Source: Gnetum montanum (Eukaryota; Streptophyta; Gnetopsida; Gnetales; Gnetaceae). Taken from it: 64,000 nt of DNA. The first letter of the stretch is position 1; each line of letters begins with the position of its first letter. The position numbers and the translations under genes were made by a program. A model generated the notes under the pieces. That model searched no databases. It saw only the letters and a program-made list of their open reading frames with translations, and was not told the origin of the DNA. Positions 47,691-57,727 of this stretch are shown piece by piece. The stretch spans positions 273,866 through 337,865 of the forward strand of contig MNCI01033658.1 of NCBI GenBank assembly GCA_015680685.1, read 5' to 3'.

Positions 47691-50563
47691 ATGATTTTCC
47701 CCTACCCAGCATCGATCAACTTGTCGACTTGACTACGGGGCATGCATTATTATCTTTTATGGATGGCTTCTCGAGATACAATCAAATACGAATCAATCTG
47801 GAGCATCAGCTTCCGACAACTTTTATGACACCATGGGGAACCTTTTGTTACACAATGATGGCCTTTGGTCTCAAGAACGCTGGGGCCACATATCAAAGAG
47901 CAATGACATTCATCTTTTGTTACTATATGTTACACTCGCTCAAAGATTATGTGGATGACATTGTGGTTAAATCAAAAATGGAAGAACAACATGTACAAGA
48001 TCTCGACTTAGTCTTAAAACGTTGTTTAAAGTATGAATTAAGACTTAATCCAAAAAAATGTTTCTTTAGCGTTAAAATAGGCAGAATGCTTGGATTCATA
48101 GCCTCCGAAGTAGGGATACGAGTAGACCCCGATAAGGTTAAGGCCATAACAAACCTAAAACCACTAGGCAACCTTACCGAACTTCGAGGTCTACAAGGTA
48201 GACTGCAGTTCATCAGGCGCTTCATAGAAAGACTCACGGACAAACTAAAACCTATGAACCACTTGTTGCGCAAAAACACCCATTTTGAATGGACTCCGCA
48301 ATGCCAAGAAGCATTCGAGAACATCAAAACAAAACTTGCCCGACTGCCTACGATTTATCCAGCCCAAAACGATAAATCATTTTACATCTACCTTGCCACT
48401 TCGGAATCGTCGATCGCGTCTATGCTTTGCCAGAAACAAGATAACTAAACTGAAGTCCCTATATATTACTTGAGCCATGCATTAGTTGCCCATGAGAAAA
48501 AGTACAATGACGTGGAGAAGTCATGTTTAGCTTGGGTCTTTTCTTTAAGAAAATGGTGACATTACCTCTTTCGTAACCAGGTTCACATAATTTGCAAGGA
48601 TAATGTACTAAGAGCCATAACAGGGAACATTTACGAAACAAGTCGAATAGCCTGGTGGAAAGCCATGATAGCTAAGTTTGACCTCTACTACGTAGCACAA
48701 TCATCAGTCAAAGGTCAAGCTATAGCAAATCAAATGGCCACATCACCAACACATGATCAAGCGACTATAGAGCCAAAATTCCTAGATGAAAATATAAGCG
48801 CCATAGACACAGCGCCCAATGACTACGATGCCATCCTAAACTTCGATGGAGCATCCACCTCTCGAGGAGGAAGTGCAGCCGCTATCATCACCTATCCCTC
48901 TGGGGAGATCTGACCCTTTGCTTATCGTTTTGACTTTCATTGCACAAACAACATAGCAGAGTATGAAGGTCTCGTTAGAGGCCTCGCGGCAGCGCTGGCT
49001 TCAGACATCACACGGCTGGTAGTCAGAGGCGATTCACAACTAGTCCTAAACCAAGTCACAGAGCTCTATACATGTAAAGCCCAACACTTACAACCATACT
49101 GCGACTTGGCAAAACACCTAATGAAGCGATTTGAAACCATCGATGTGTAACACGTCCCTAGAAATGATAACACCATCGCAGATGCATTAGCCACATTAGC
49201 ATTAAACATATCGCCAGACATGTTCCACACGTTGCCAAGCTCCATAACCAGTTGTGCTGAACCAATCACCGATACCCCCGACATGTTGCCAATTGCATAT
49301 GTTAGTACAACACACGTGATAGAATGGTACGATGACATAAAAGAATACCTTCTGCACGGTGAAGCACCACGACATCTGACAAATGCACAAAATGACGCCG
49401 TGCGGAAACGTTCTAAGTAGTACACCTTGGTAGGAGACACATTCTGCCGTAAATCCTACGAAGGTATATTACTAACATGCATCAGTGGTACCGATGCCCA
49501 AACGATTGTTGATCAAGTACATGAGGGACTATGCAGAGGACACATAGCGCCGAAAGCCATGGCAACGAAAATATGATGCTTAGGCTACTATTGGCCACAC
49601 ATGGAGTACGACTGTCTCTCCAAAGTCAAAATATGTAGCACTTGCCAAAAAACTAGCAATCTAATACATGTCCCGCCAAATGAGTTGCATACAGCGCAAA
49701 TCACATGGCCCTTTCAAAAGTGGGGATTGGACCTAATCAGCCCAATAACACCCTCATCTTCTGCAGGGCATAGTTTCATCATAACCGCAACCGAATATTT
49801 TATGAAGTGGGTAGAAGCCACTCCACTTCAGAAAACGACATCTAAACATGTATGCAATTTCATCTTCAAAAACATTGTAACCCGTTTCGGCATCCCCATG
49901 ACAATCATCACTAATAACGGGCCACAATTTAGCAGTGCCGAAACCCAAACCTTTTGTGACAGTCTAGGGATCAAACACTCGTTTTCATCCCCTTACTATC
50001 CTCAGAGCAATGGACAAGCGGAAGCAACAAACAAGACGATTATTGCAATACTCAAGAAAATGCTTACTCAGAGCAAAAGAAAATGGCACGAGCAATTGGC
50101 ATACGCATTGTGGGCATACCGTACTATGCACCGAACTTCAATAGGTAAAACACCATATAGTCTTGTTTATGGTTCATAGGTTGTTTTACCTTTGGAATTA
50201 CAGGTACCATCTTTAAGGATCACGCTCTCCGGCCTCCTCGACGACTGGCAAAACAATGATCTACACATCGTTGATCTTGACTCTGTGGAGGAGGAACATA
50301 TACGTGCACTCGACCAAATCAAATGGTACCAAAAACAACAACGGCAACAACATCAGCAGAACATCAACAAGTGCCCTATCAAAAAAGGCAACCTTGTGCT
50401 TAAGGCCATTCGGGAACACTCGGACAAATTCTCCGCCAACTGGGAAGGGCCATACTTGGTCACCAAAGCATTTGACAACGGAGCATTCAAACTAGCTGAC
50501 ATGGAAGGAAATGAGCTTGCCAATTCGACCAATCACTTGTACCTAAAACCGTTCTACGTTTGA
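47691..50563 (+). pseudogene. pol: pol of element C, lacking the RT start
   Basis: The frame is continuous apart from in-frame stops, and ends with TGA 50561-50563. RT begins inside the domain (DDFPLPSIDQLVD) and includes FMDGFSRYNQIRIN and YVDDIVVKS. The first RNase H (YLATSESSIASML) lacks its first Asp. The archaeal-type RNase H is at about 48830-49200 (NFDGAST, NNIAEYEGL, RGDSQ, IADALATLA). The integrase zinc segment lies near 49520-49650 and the core at 49720-50040 (GLDLISPI, TNNGPQF where the second catalytic Asp reads Asn, SPYYPQSNGQAEATNK). The tail has a GPY-type motif (NWEGPYLV). Loss of the RT start makes it non-functional. Confidence 0.88.
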
Positions 50564-50679
50564 ATATAAGCTCAGGTATGCGCGAGTCCTGGGATCACGA
50601 CTATAAACTGACACCATAGCTCGTCCTGGGATCATGAAGGTAAACTGATACCACAGAACATTCTTGAATTATGACTTAA

Positions 50680-50915
50680 AACTGATACCACACAATGTCT
50701 GCAATGATGATAAACTAGCACCCGTCCAGCATGATAGTAAACTGCCACTATCACAACCGTTAGAGTCTGCTAAGACTCTAAACTAGCTTGCCTCTGCATG
50801 GTCCGCTAAGACTATAAATTGGCAATGTAACGTCTGCCACGACGCTAAACGAGAAATGTCAGACGGGTTACGACATAAAACTAACCCATGATAGTCCGTT
50901 AAGACTATAAACTGA
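50680..50915 (+). repeat. Dyad array downstream of pol in element C
   Basis: Six units read inverted relative to D, E and F. Two have long perfect dyads: TAGAGTC...GACTCTA (50761-50780) and ATAGTC...GACTAT (50891-50908), each with a 6-nt spacer. The array sits just after pol, as in D, E and F. Confidence 0.75.
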
Positions 50916-51912
50916 CACATTCATCTCCAGCTCTCGCTTCACAGCCACACTCACTCATCAGTATTATTGCATCACTCACCATCCGACAAACTCCTCAACA
51001 TCGCCGCCATTCATACACAGTGCTCAGAACCTCCTCCAGTATCTTCATTTCGTCTACAGCCATGTAAGTCTAAGCTCGCTTATCCACTCATGGTTTTCTT
51101 ATCCCCTTGGAGTTATGTTTGCAGGATGACACCCAGAGGCTTTCGCACAAGAATGCACCTCATCGCAAGCAGCAAGATGGTACAATGTTCGCAGCGCACA
51201 TGGCGAGACTACGTCAAACTGTTCACTAGTACATTCTCATTCCCAGTATACTCACCATCCATTTCCTGACCTCCAATACACCGAATACATTCAAAAATCC
51301 TCAAGCAGTTGCAACACACAGCCTGGCACCTAAGCATGAGTACAAGATCTACGCAAAACTTTCCGAAAAAAAAATGGGACTCTTAGCACTTCCCATATAA
51401 GCCCCAGGCAGGAAGGCACTTGTCTCAAAATCGAGTACTCAGGTCCAAATAGTCAAGAAGCATCCAATTGCATGGCTTGGGCTATCCGTCAATAGGTTTC
51501 CCCCTTAAACATTAAACACGGGTCCTGTTCCTCCAAAGAATGTAACACATCCTCCCGTGGCTTTGGTCTTGCCAACAAGTTCCCCTGAACACTAACCAAG
51601 GGCCTTGTTCCCCCAAAGGACGCACATCGCATGTTTGAACTCTGAGTCTGCTAAACAATGGCCATTGACAAGGATCAGCATGCCGCACACTAGAGCATCC
51701 CTTCTCCCCAGCATAATCCCCTAGATCCGTTATCAATCCTCACAATCTCCATGACCCCCCAGATATAAAATTTCACTTTCCCGATCCCATGTACTACTGA
51801 ACACGGTGCGATGACATCTAGTCAAGTGGCAAAGGACAAGGTCTACATCAAGTTTCTTGTGGTGTTTTGCACTTCTTTGTCGACGCTTCTCAGGTCGATT
51901 CCTCCAAGCATC
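50916..51912 (+). other. 3' UTR of element C, no gene seen
   Basis: There is no frame with family resemblance. Short ORFs at 50967-51269 and 51512-51939 are unsupported. Possible splice-like signals near 51065 (ATGTAAGT) and 51124 (TTTGCAGG) flank about 60 bp, but without a supported exon. Confidence 0.4.
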
Positions 51913-51928
51913 AACAAAGAGGGGCCAA
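51913..51928 (+). other. Polypurine tract of element C
   Basis: AACAAAGAGGGGCCAA abuts the TG start of the 3' LTR at 51929. Confidence 0.7.
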
Positions 51929-53110
51929 TGAAACACCACAAAATTTGGAGCTTAGTACTTGTCCGACACCAAGCAAGTCCCTGGGACTCCGGACGAGCAC
52001 AACTACATTTGGCGTCAAAAATGGCAACTTCGGAGATCAAATTTTGACTAAGTGCACAGTTCCAGCGTATACGCTCAGTGTATATGCCCAAGTGCACAAC
52101 ACCAGTGTATACGCTCAAATGGGCAGTGTATACGTCCAGCGTATACGCCCAACAAACACGTCTCGCATGCACGCTCGGCATGTACAACAGATGCATACGC
52201 CCGTTGACAAGATCTCCAAAGACAGAATGAAGACAACACCGAAGAGCAAGAATTGAAGCAAGTTGGCAACCATCAGCGTATACGCCCGCATCCATTAGCG
52301 TATACACCTAGTGTCCGCAGCATCTCCACCCAAATCCACACGCCCTTCATATTCAGCGTATACGCCCACAATATACACTGGCCTGATGCGGCGTATACAC
52401 CCAACAGATGTAATATATTGTATTTTTGTAAAGTGTACACACCCAGTCAATGCGCCACGTGTCTCCTAACCCGAGTCTCGCGTAACAACCAGTATAAAAA
52501 CCCCAATTTTTCACTTCATTGAGGGTCGGTTGGCAAAAGTCCGAGAGCATACCCAGGAGCAATTACGCTGCGCACCAGAGCTCAAAACCCTCTTACGCTA
52601 GAAAAGCCTGTACGCCGTCCATAGTCTCTACGCCACGCCTACAGTGTGAACCAGCCTAGACGTCCCTACATCCACCGGGGCTTTTCATCCACCTTGTGTC
52701 CCATCACAACTGCGTTAGACTGGTGCACTATACTTTGACTCTGTAATACCATTGTTTACAGTTTACGCTAATTTCTTGCATGTGCTTCTATTTACGTTCA
52801 CTTACGTTTACACCCTATCTGCACCTGTTACGCTATTTATGCTTTTGTTTACATCCGTTTACGCTTACGTTCTGTTACGCTGTTTCGCTTTGTTTACGCC
52901 TGCTACGCTATTTACACATAACCCAGCGTATAGCACTTTGACGTACGCTCAGGGAAATCCTTGTCTGATCCGCATGTGGACCATCCAAGGTACTCTGCCT
53001 TTGTGCATTCCAGCTCGCCCTCAGGTGAAGGCAAGGTCTTCTGCACTCGCCCTGCGATCCCACGGTCTTTGTTTCCTTCCAGCCGAAGATCGAAGAATTC
53101 AGGCGGTACA
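51929..53110 (+). repeat. 3' LTR of element C
   Basis: This 1182-bp copy of 41417-42678 carries one 58-bp unit rather than about three and extra AGCGTATACGC-like boxes. It is followed by the target duplication GGCAT at 53111-53115. Confidence 0.92.
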
Positions 53111-53337
53111 GGCATCTCAATTAGAGGGTCCTCGATCACATCCCTGGCCTCTAAGTCTTATGTTTGGACTAAATTCTTGGGCCAGTTTTGGGATGCTTCT
53201 AAGGCTGCTATAATGCTAGTTGTGGTTGACCCCCAATCGATCATGTTGGGGTCCAACTGTCTCATGAGCTTGCCCTGTGGACCTGCTAACGTTAAGGGCA
53301 TGGAGAGGTCGCAATGGGTTTCCATCTCTTGCTCGAC
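53111..53337 (-). pseudogene. pol: pol pseudogene of element D, 5' part
   Basis: The reading starts after a putative acceptor (CAG ending at 53338), then GTCGAGCAAGAGATGGAAACC. It includes the LAGPQGKLMRQ-like segment homologous to LTGPYGQLTRP in F, and RDVIEDPLIEMP just before the insertion point. It continues at 41416. Confidence 0.75.
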
Positions 53338-54266
53338 CTGCCAACATAAGATAAAAGCCTGGTTAAGAGGTGTCTATTGGCAGAGATTGTGTGTAACAAA
53401 AGTTTGCAAAACATTGACGAGATGCAACTGGCGAAGTTTGATGATGTAGAGATTAAAATTTTGCCAGTTTAAGGTCATTGTGGACTGCCAAGGCATAAGA
53501 GTGTAAAACTGCTAATGAAAAGTGTCGAAGTTGTGAAACTGTCGACATGAAAATGCCAAACTGCTAGTTTAGTGCCATTACAGACTACCAAATTGTCGCA
53601 TGCAAGATCTTAATATGCAAAATGAAATGGGAAACTACGGTTATGAGGAATGTAGAACCGTTAATGCGTTAACATGAAAATATGAATTGCTGACATGAAA
53701 ACACGAAGTAAAAATATGAACTGCTAACATGAAAACATGAAATTGCTAGAAATTATGACACTACCAATGTGGAAGAAGATGCGAAAACCACCCATGTAAG
53801 AATGTGGTATTGTTAGTTTAACATCATTGCGGACTGCGATCGTGACAGGTTGAAACTGCTAGTTTAGGGTCTTTTCAGACCGTTAGAGGTGCAACCATGC
53901 TAGGATTTCTAGTTTAAGGTCTTTTTAAACTTGTAACCAAAAAAAATATATTTTTTATTTTCAAGCAAGCAAACAGTTGGCTTGAAGAGGATCAAGGATT
54001 TAATGATAATAGTGCTACAATGTCGTGGCGAGCATGCTACACTGTATGGCATGCTCTGCATTAATCAGAGAGAGAGGGCAGTAAGTTTTCCCATCTTATC
54101 ATTACAACCATAAATAGGGATTAAACCCTAGAAATTTTTCCATTCTCACCATAAGAGCACAGAGCCCACATCAGAGCACAAGGTCATTTTGGAGCACAAA
54201 GAAATTGTGCTAACAACTAGCAAGAAGAGTTTTTACAGCGAAGAGGGTAAATATGCAAGTAGGACA
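53338..54266. other. Spacer between D pol and opposite-strand gene
   Basis: Five dyad units (near 53457, 53562, 53816, 53862 and 53913) and a stretch of GAAAACATGAA-like repeats (53680-53750) are present. The promoter block from about 53978 is alignable with element E, with a TATA-like CATAAATAGGG at 54109. No gene is seen. Confidence 0.6.
54109..54119 (+). promoter_or_regulatory. TATA-like box of opposite-strand gene (D)
   Basis: CATAAATAGGG lies in the same context and distance from the ATG as in element E. Confidence 0.55.
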
Positions 54267-54729
54267 ATGGCTCTTAAGATTCATTTGGCACTTGCAAAGG
54301 TTGCGGAGGTGAGGAAGACCTTGGGGTATGTGACACAAGCACATGTTATGGCAAGGAAAAGCACACCGTTGACCCACTAGGTTACTATGTTTTCTTCACC
54401 TTTTCATTTTGTTTCTTCTATTGTTCTCTTCTTTCAATTTGTGTCCTATTCATTTTGCATCCATTCTTGGCTGCCTGTGTTTTTTTTGGTTGCATCATTT
54501 TGGCCTTTGCATCACCGTTGTTGCCATTTTGGTTGTGGAAAATGCATAAATGTTACACCATAGTTGCATGCAAGTCCACTGAAACCGCCACCACCACGGT
54601 TGTCATAACCGTGGAGGCTAGGGTAGTTTAAGTTGCTTAACCTTCATGTGGCATAATGTAGGACCCTTAGGAGGGCTAGGCCATGTGTGATGTGATGGTG
54701 TGACATGTGCTTTGTTAGGGCATGTTGTC
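54267..54729 (+). pseudogene. Opposite-strand gene of element D, exon 1 and part of intron 1
   Basis: ATG 54267 starts MALKIHLALAKVAEV, homologous to MAPKTQLVLTKVGEA in E and MAPKTKKQNAKLVKI in F. The exon ends near 54380 at a GT. The following sequence aligns with intron 1 of E (TAAGTTGCTTAACCTT) up to 54729, where the F LTR begins. The remaining exons would lie beyond the window. Confidence 0.65.
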
Positions 54730-56190
54730 TGTAACGACAGAAAATGTCGGCAGCTGGAAATACCGACCGATGTTCCGGCGTACACAGTTTTAGCCACGGA
54801 TCCGCGCGAGGGCTATGCTGGAAAAACGAATCCGCGGCGCCCTGAATGGTCTTGTCGATCAGACAGGGACTTACGGGTCAGTAAAACAATGTAAAGCGCG
54901 TAAAAGAAAGCGGTCTGATTTCGCGGGGGGCGTAAAACAAAGGAAAAACGATGCGATCGGATTGCGATAACGATAATGCTAAATACGATAATAGGAGGCT
55001 GGCAAAAGAAAAACACGTAGCTTCAAGATCTACACTTTGACTCACAGATGTATATCTCGTATGAGAAATTACACTGGGGAATCCCCGATTACAGCATGGG
55101 AAACAAGCACAAAACAACAAGCAAAACGGTCTGAACAGAAATTCAATCTACCTCGTGGGCTAAGCTTAGATGCACAGCAGGCCAAGCTCCAACCTCTACC
55201 AATCAACTGTGTTTGATCAATAAAGTCTTTTCAGCAGAAATATTCTTCCTGTCACCGATGCTCAAATCTGTGCTCTGCTTCGGCTGTGAAGTGATGATGT
55301 CCACGATTGCCAAAGTGCTGGTCTCTGTATTTCTGCTCCAGTGTGCTAAGTGCTCTGGTGCTCAGAAGTATGCTAACCTGAATTTTTTGCCATCCCCGGT
55401 ATCTCTGTCAATTGAGGCATTTATAGGTCGCGACGCTTCCTGGAAAAGGCATAACCCTGATGACGTAGGTCCCGGATATTGCGGGCCCTGTTGGCATGAT
55501 CTCTTAAGTCAGGTTGTGACTACGCACAACACGCTTGTTTGCGTGTTGTGCGTGTAAGAAATGGACATATGCTAAGCGTGCTTTAATTGTTTTCAGGGTG
55601 TATCACTCATCCGCGTTGCGTTGCGTGTATGAGCGTACTGATGTAGAAACAATGAGTTCAAGATCGTTTTACGCTCGCCACGCAGCTGTGCATGGCAAAG
55701 CGTAACTGTAACGTACGCTCACTACGCAGCCGTGCATGGTGAAGCGTAAACCAAGTTTTAACTTACGTTCGTCACACAACCGTGCATGATAGAGCGTAAA
55801 CAATGCATAACTTATGCTTACCACGCAGCAGCGCGTGGTGGAGCGTAAGGAGCGTACAACTTTGAATCATGACCCACGCACTGGTACGCACCGCTGCGTA
55901 ACGAGCGTAAAGGCCACTTATGTTATGCACCGCAAGAAAAAGTGCCGAGTCGTCGTACCTTTCTGGATTTTGCCTTCAAACTGCTTTGGAGCTTATTACG
56001 CTCATCACGCTGCCGTGCGTGATAGAGCGTAAACTCATCCTTAGCCGAATTCGAGGCGCGTTCTTGCTCAAATTACGAATCTTCGCCTGAGGCCGACCCG
56101 TACTTTTCACGGTGTTTCAATGGCTCCTCTTTGTTGACGGTTAGAGGGCTTACCCGAAAAATGCCGACAAAGAATGCGAAACACCGGATT
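54730..56190 (-). repeat. 3' LTR of element F (right end uncertain)
   Basis: It starts TGTAACGACAGAAAATGTCGG on the + strand. The GGTCTTGTCGATCAGACAGG block (54849) aligns with the E-family LTRs. A tandem array of imperfect palindromes lies at 55661-56030, with arms like TTACGCTC/GAGCGTAA and CACCACGC/GCGTGGTG, in four to six units of 55-60 bp. An inverted repeat CGGTGTTTC (56110-56118) / GAAACACCG (56178-56186) matches one in the E LTR. The end could lie further right, because no second F LTR is available. Confidence 0.55.
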
Positions 56191-57170
56191 GGTAGAAGCA
56201 AGAACAACGTGCATCCATGACTACTCAGGTGTCTGCTCTGTTTACGTAAAAGGAAGATTGACGAGTATGAGAGGTAGAAGGGTGTAACTGAAAACAGGTT
56301 CGGGGAAGATGCAAACGGTGTCTTTATTTATGTTAATAGGAATGCTTTCAGACGAGCGTTGCGCATCAATCTAAGATATCTCTGTTACAATTGTAGCAGG
56401 AATGCGTACAGAAGGAGCATTACGCATCACTTTCTGCGATGTCTCTGCTAGCGTGGGTGCGGAAAACGATGATTGGCGTATGTGAATGCTGCGTATGGGA
56501 ATTGGGTGGTGGGGAAGAAGGAAACAAGGATCAAGGGTAGACGCGTGTCGGGAAGAAATGTGCAAAGCTGAATGGGTGGGCAAACCTGGGCAGCCATTTC
56601 AGCACGTTGTCGTACTTCGCCGCTCAGATGGATGCACCTTTGAATGACATCCTCCAAGTTAAGCAGCCTGCAACCACAAAAGGAAACAGGGGACGCCATT
56701 GCTTATGGACAAAAGACGGGGTTCTTGGAGTCCATACTATCTAAAGTTAGCTGGAACTGATGTACTGGAACTGCTGAGCCGGAGCACTTGGGCGAAGTCG
56801 CCAATCCTGATGATTCGGCACTGCATACCTTCGCCAAATGGCATCAAATACAGTGCAGCTCATTGGTTGCACCGGGAGCCGGCCAGATGTATTTGGGAAG
56901 CCGGCGTCCGATAGCGATGATTGGCAGAGACTCCTGGGGCCATGACCAACGAGGATGTCGTTGGGGCTTCCGCTAACGAGGCTAAACTCCCGGAGCTGCT
57001 TCCACCGCGGCGGACGCGATGGCGGCATCTCCGAGGGATCAGTAAGATGCCTCTGTGCCTGTCCGAGGAATCAGTAAGATGCCGGAGGGTGGGGACGCCG
57101 GAACTGTCTCAGCGTCCCACCCAGTCGGCCGTGCAGCTGTATCAGAGATGATCACGCTCGCTTGATGTGC
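56191..57170 (-). other. 3' region of element F, no gene seen
   Basis: This is either the LTR end or the 3' UTR. Frames on both strands (such as 56747-57028 on the - strand) have no recognisable motif and no counterpart in D or E, so I do not call them. Confidence 0.35.
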
Positions 57171-57180
57171 CTAAGTCCCA

Positions 57181-57710
57181 GTTTTGAGTCCTGGTAGACT
57201 ACTGTTACTGATTTTAAGTCTCAGCGGACCATGGTCCCAGTTTAAAGTCCGGGCAGACCGAGGAGTGCTAGTTTTACGTCGTAGCGGACGGTGGTCAGGC
57301 TGGTTTATGGTCTCAGCAGACCGTGCTGTGGATGTCAGTTTTATGTCATGACCCAGGGACAAAACTATGCTAGTTTTACGTCTCAGTAGACGGCTACTTA
57401 CCTGTGCCAGTTTAGCGTCGTGGCGGACGCGTGCGAAAGATGCCAATTTTTCATCTTGGCGGACCTGTACAACTTTGCCAGTTTTACGTCGTAGCGGACG
57501 GTTACCATGTACCAGTTTAGCGTCGTGGCGGACGGGTGCAAAGTATGCCAGTTTTACGTCGTAGCGGACGAGTAATGCCAGTTTTACGTCGTAGCGGACG
57601 AGTGATGCCAGTTTAACATCGTAGCGGACGAGTGATGCCAGTTTAATGTCGTAGCGGACGAGTGATGCCAGTTTAACATCGTAGCGGACGATAACCGTCA
57701 TACCTGCTGT
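57181..57710 (-). repeat. Dyad array downstream of F pol
   Basis: At least fourteen units of about 30-50 bp occur, most with GCCAGTTTTACGTCGTAGCGGACG or close variants. The dyad arms differ between units but stay complementary: AGTC/GACT (57187-57200), CGTC/GACG (57277-57290), GGTC/GACC (57309-57322). The array ends 18 bp before the pol stop. Confidence 0.85.
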
Positions 57711-57727
57711 CGACACCTTCGTTGCTG

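Larger units (their letters stand above)
41417..53110 (+). mobile_element. Element C: 11.7-kb Tat element inserted in D pol
   Basis: The LTRs at 41417-42678 and 51929-53110 both start TGAAACACCAC and end GGTACA. The target duplication GGCAT lies at 41412-41416 and 53111-53115. Removing C restores the order of D pol. A tRNA-Asn PBS follows the 5' LTR and a polypurine tract precedes the 3' LTR. Gag-pro and pol are open apart from in-frame stops, but the start of RT is deleted and no opposite-strand gene is present, so C looks defective. Confidence 0.92.
35626..54729 (-). mobile_element. Element D: decayed Tat element upstream of E, interrupted by C and F
   Basis: Read from right to left: exon 1 of the opposite-strand gene (54267 onward, + strand), spacer, pol start (53337-53111), interruption by element C, rest of pol (41416-38180), 3' UTR with dyads and hairpin, and the LTR shared with E. 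Its own gag side and 5' LTR are not seen and would lie beyond the inserted element F. Together D and E look like a tandem array LTR-internal-LTR-internal-LTR, as produced by unequal recombination. Confidence 0.65.

Noticed and set aside
53680-53760. Microsatellite-like GAAAACATGAA repeats
   Set aside because: A short local duplication in a decayed spacer, not shared with E or F.
56747-57028. 93-codon - strand ORF in the F 3' region
   Set aside because: It has no homologue in the matching parts of D and E and no recognisable domain.
57181-57710. CRISPR-like array (regular repeats with spacers)
   Set aside because: Repeat units are imperfect, spacing is irregular, the window is eukaryotic, and the same units occur dispersed next to pol in several elements.
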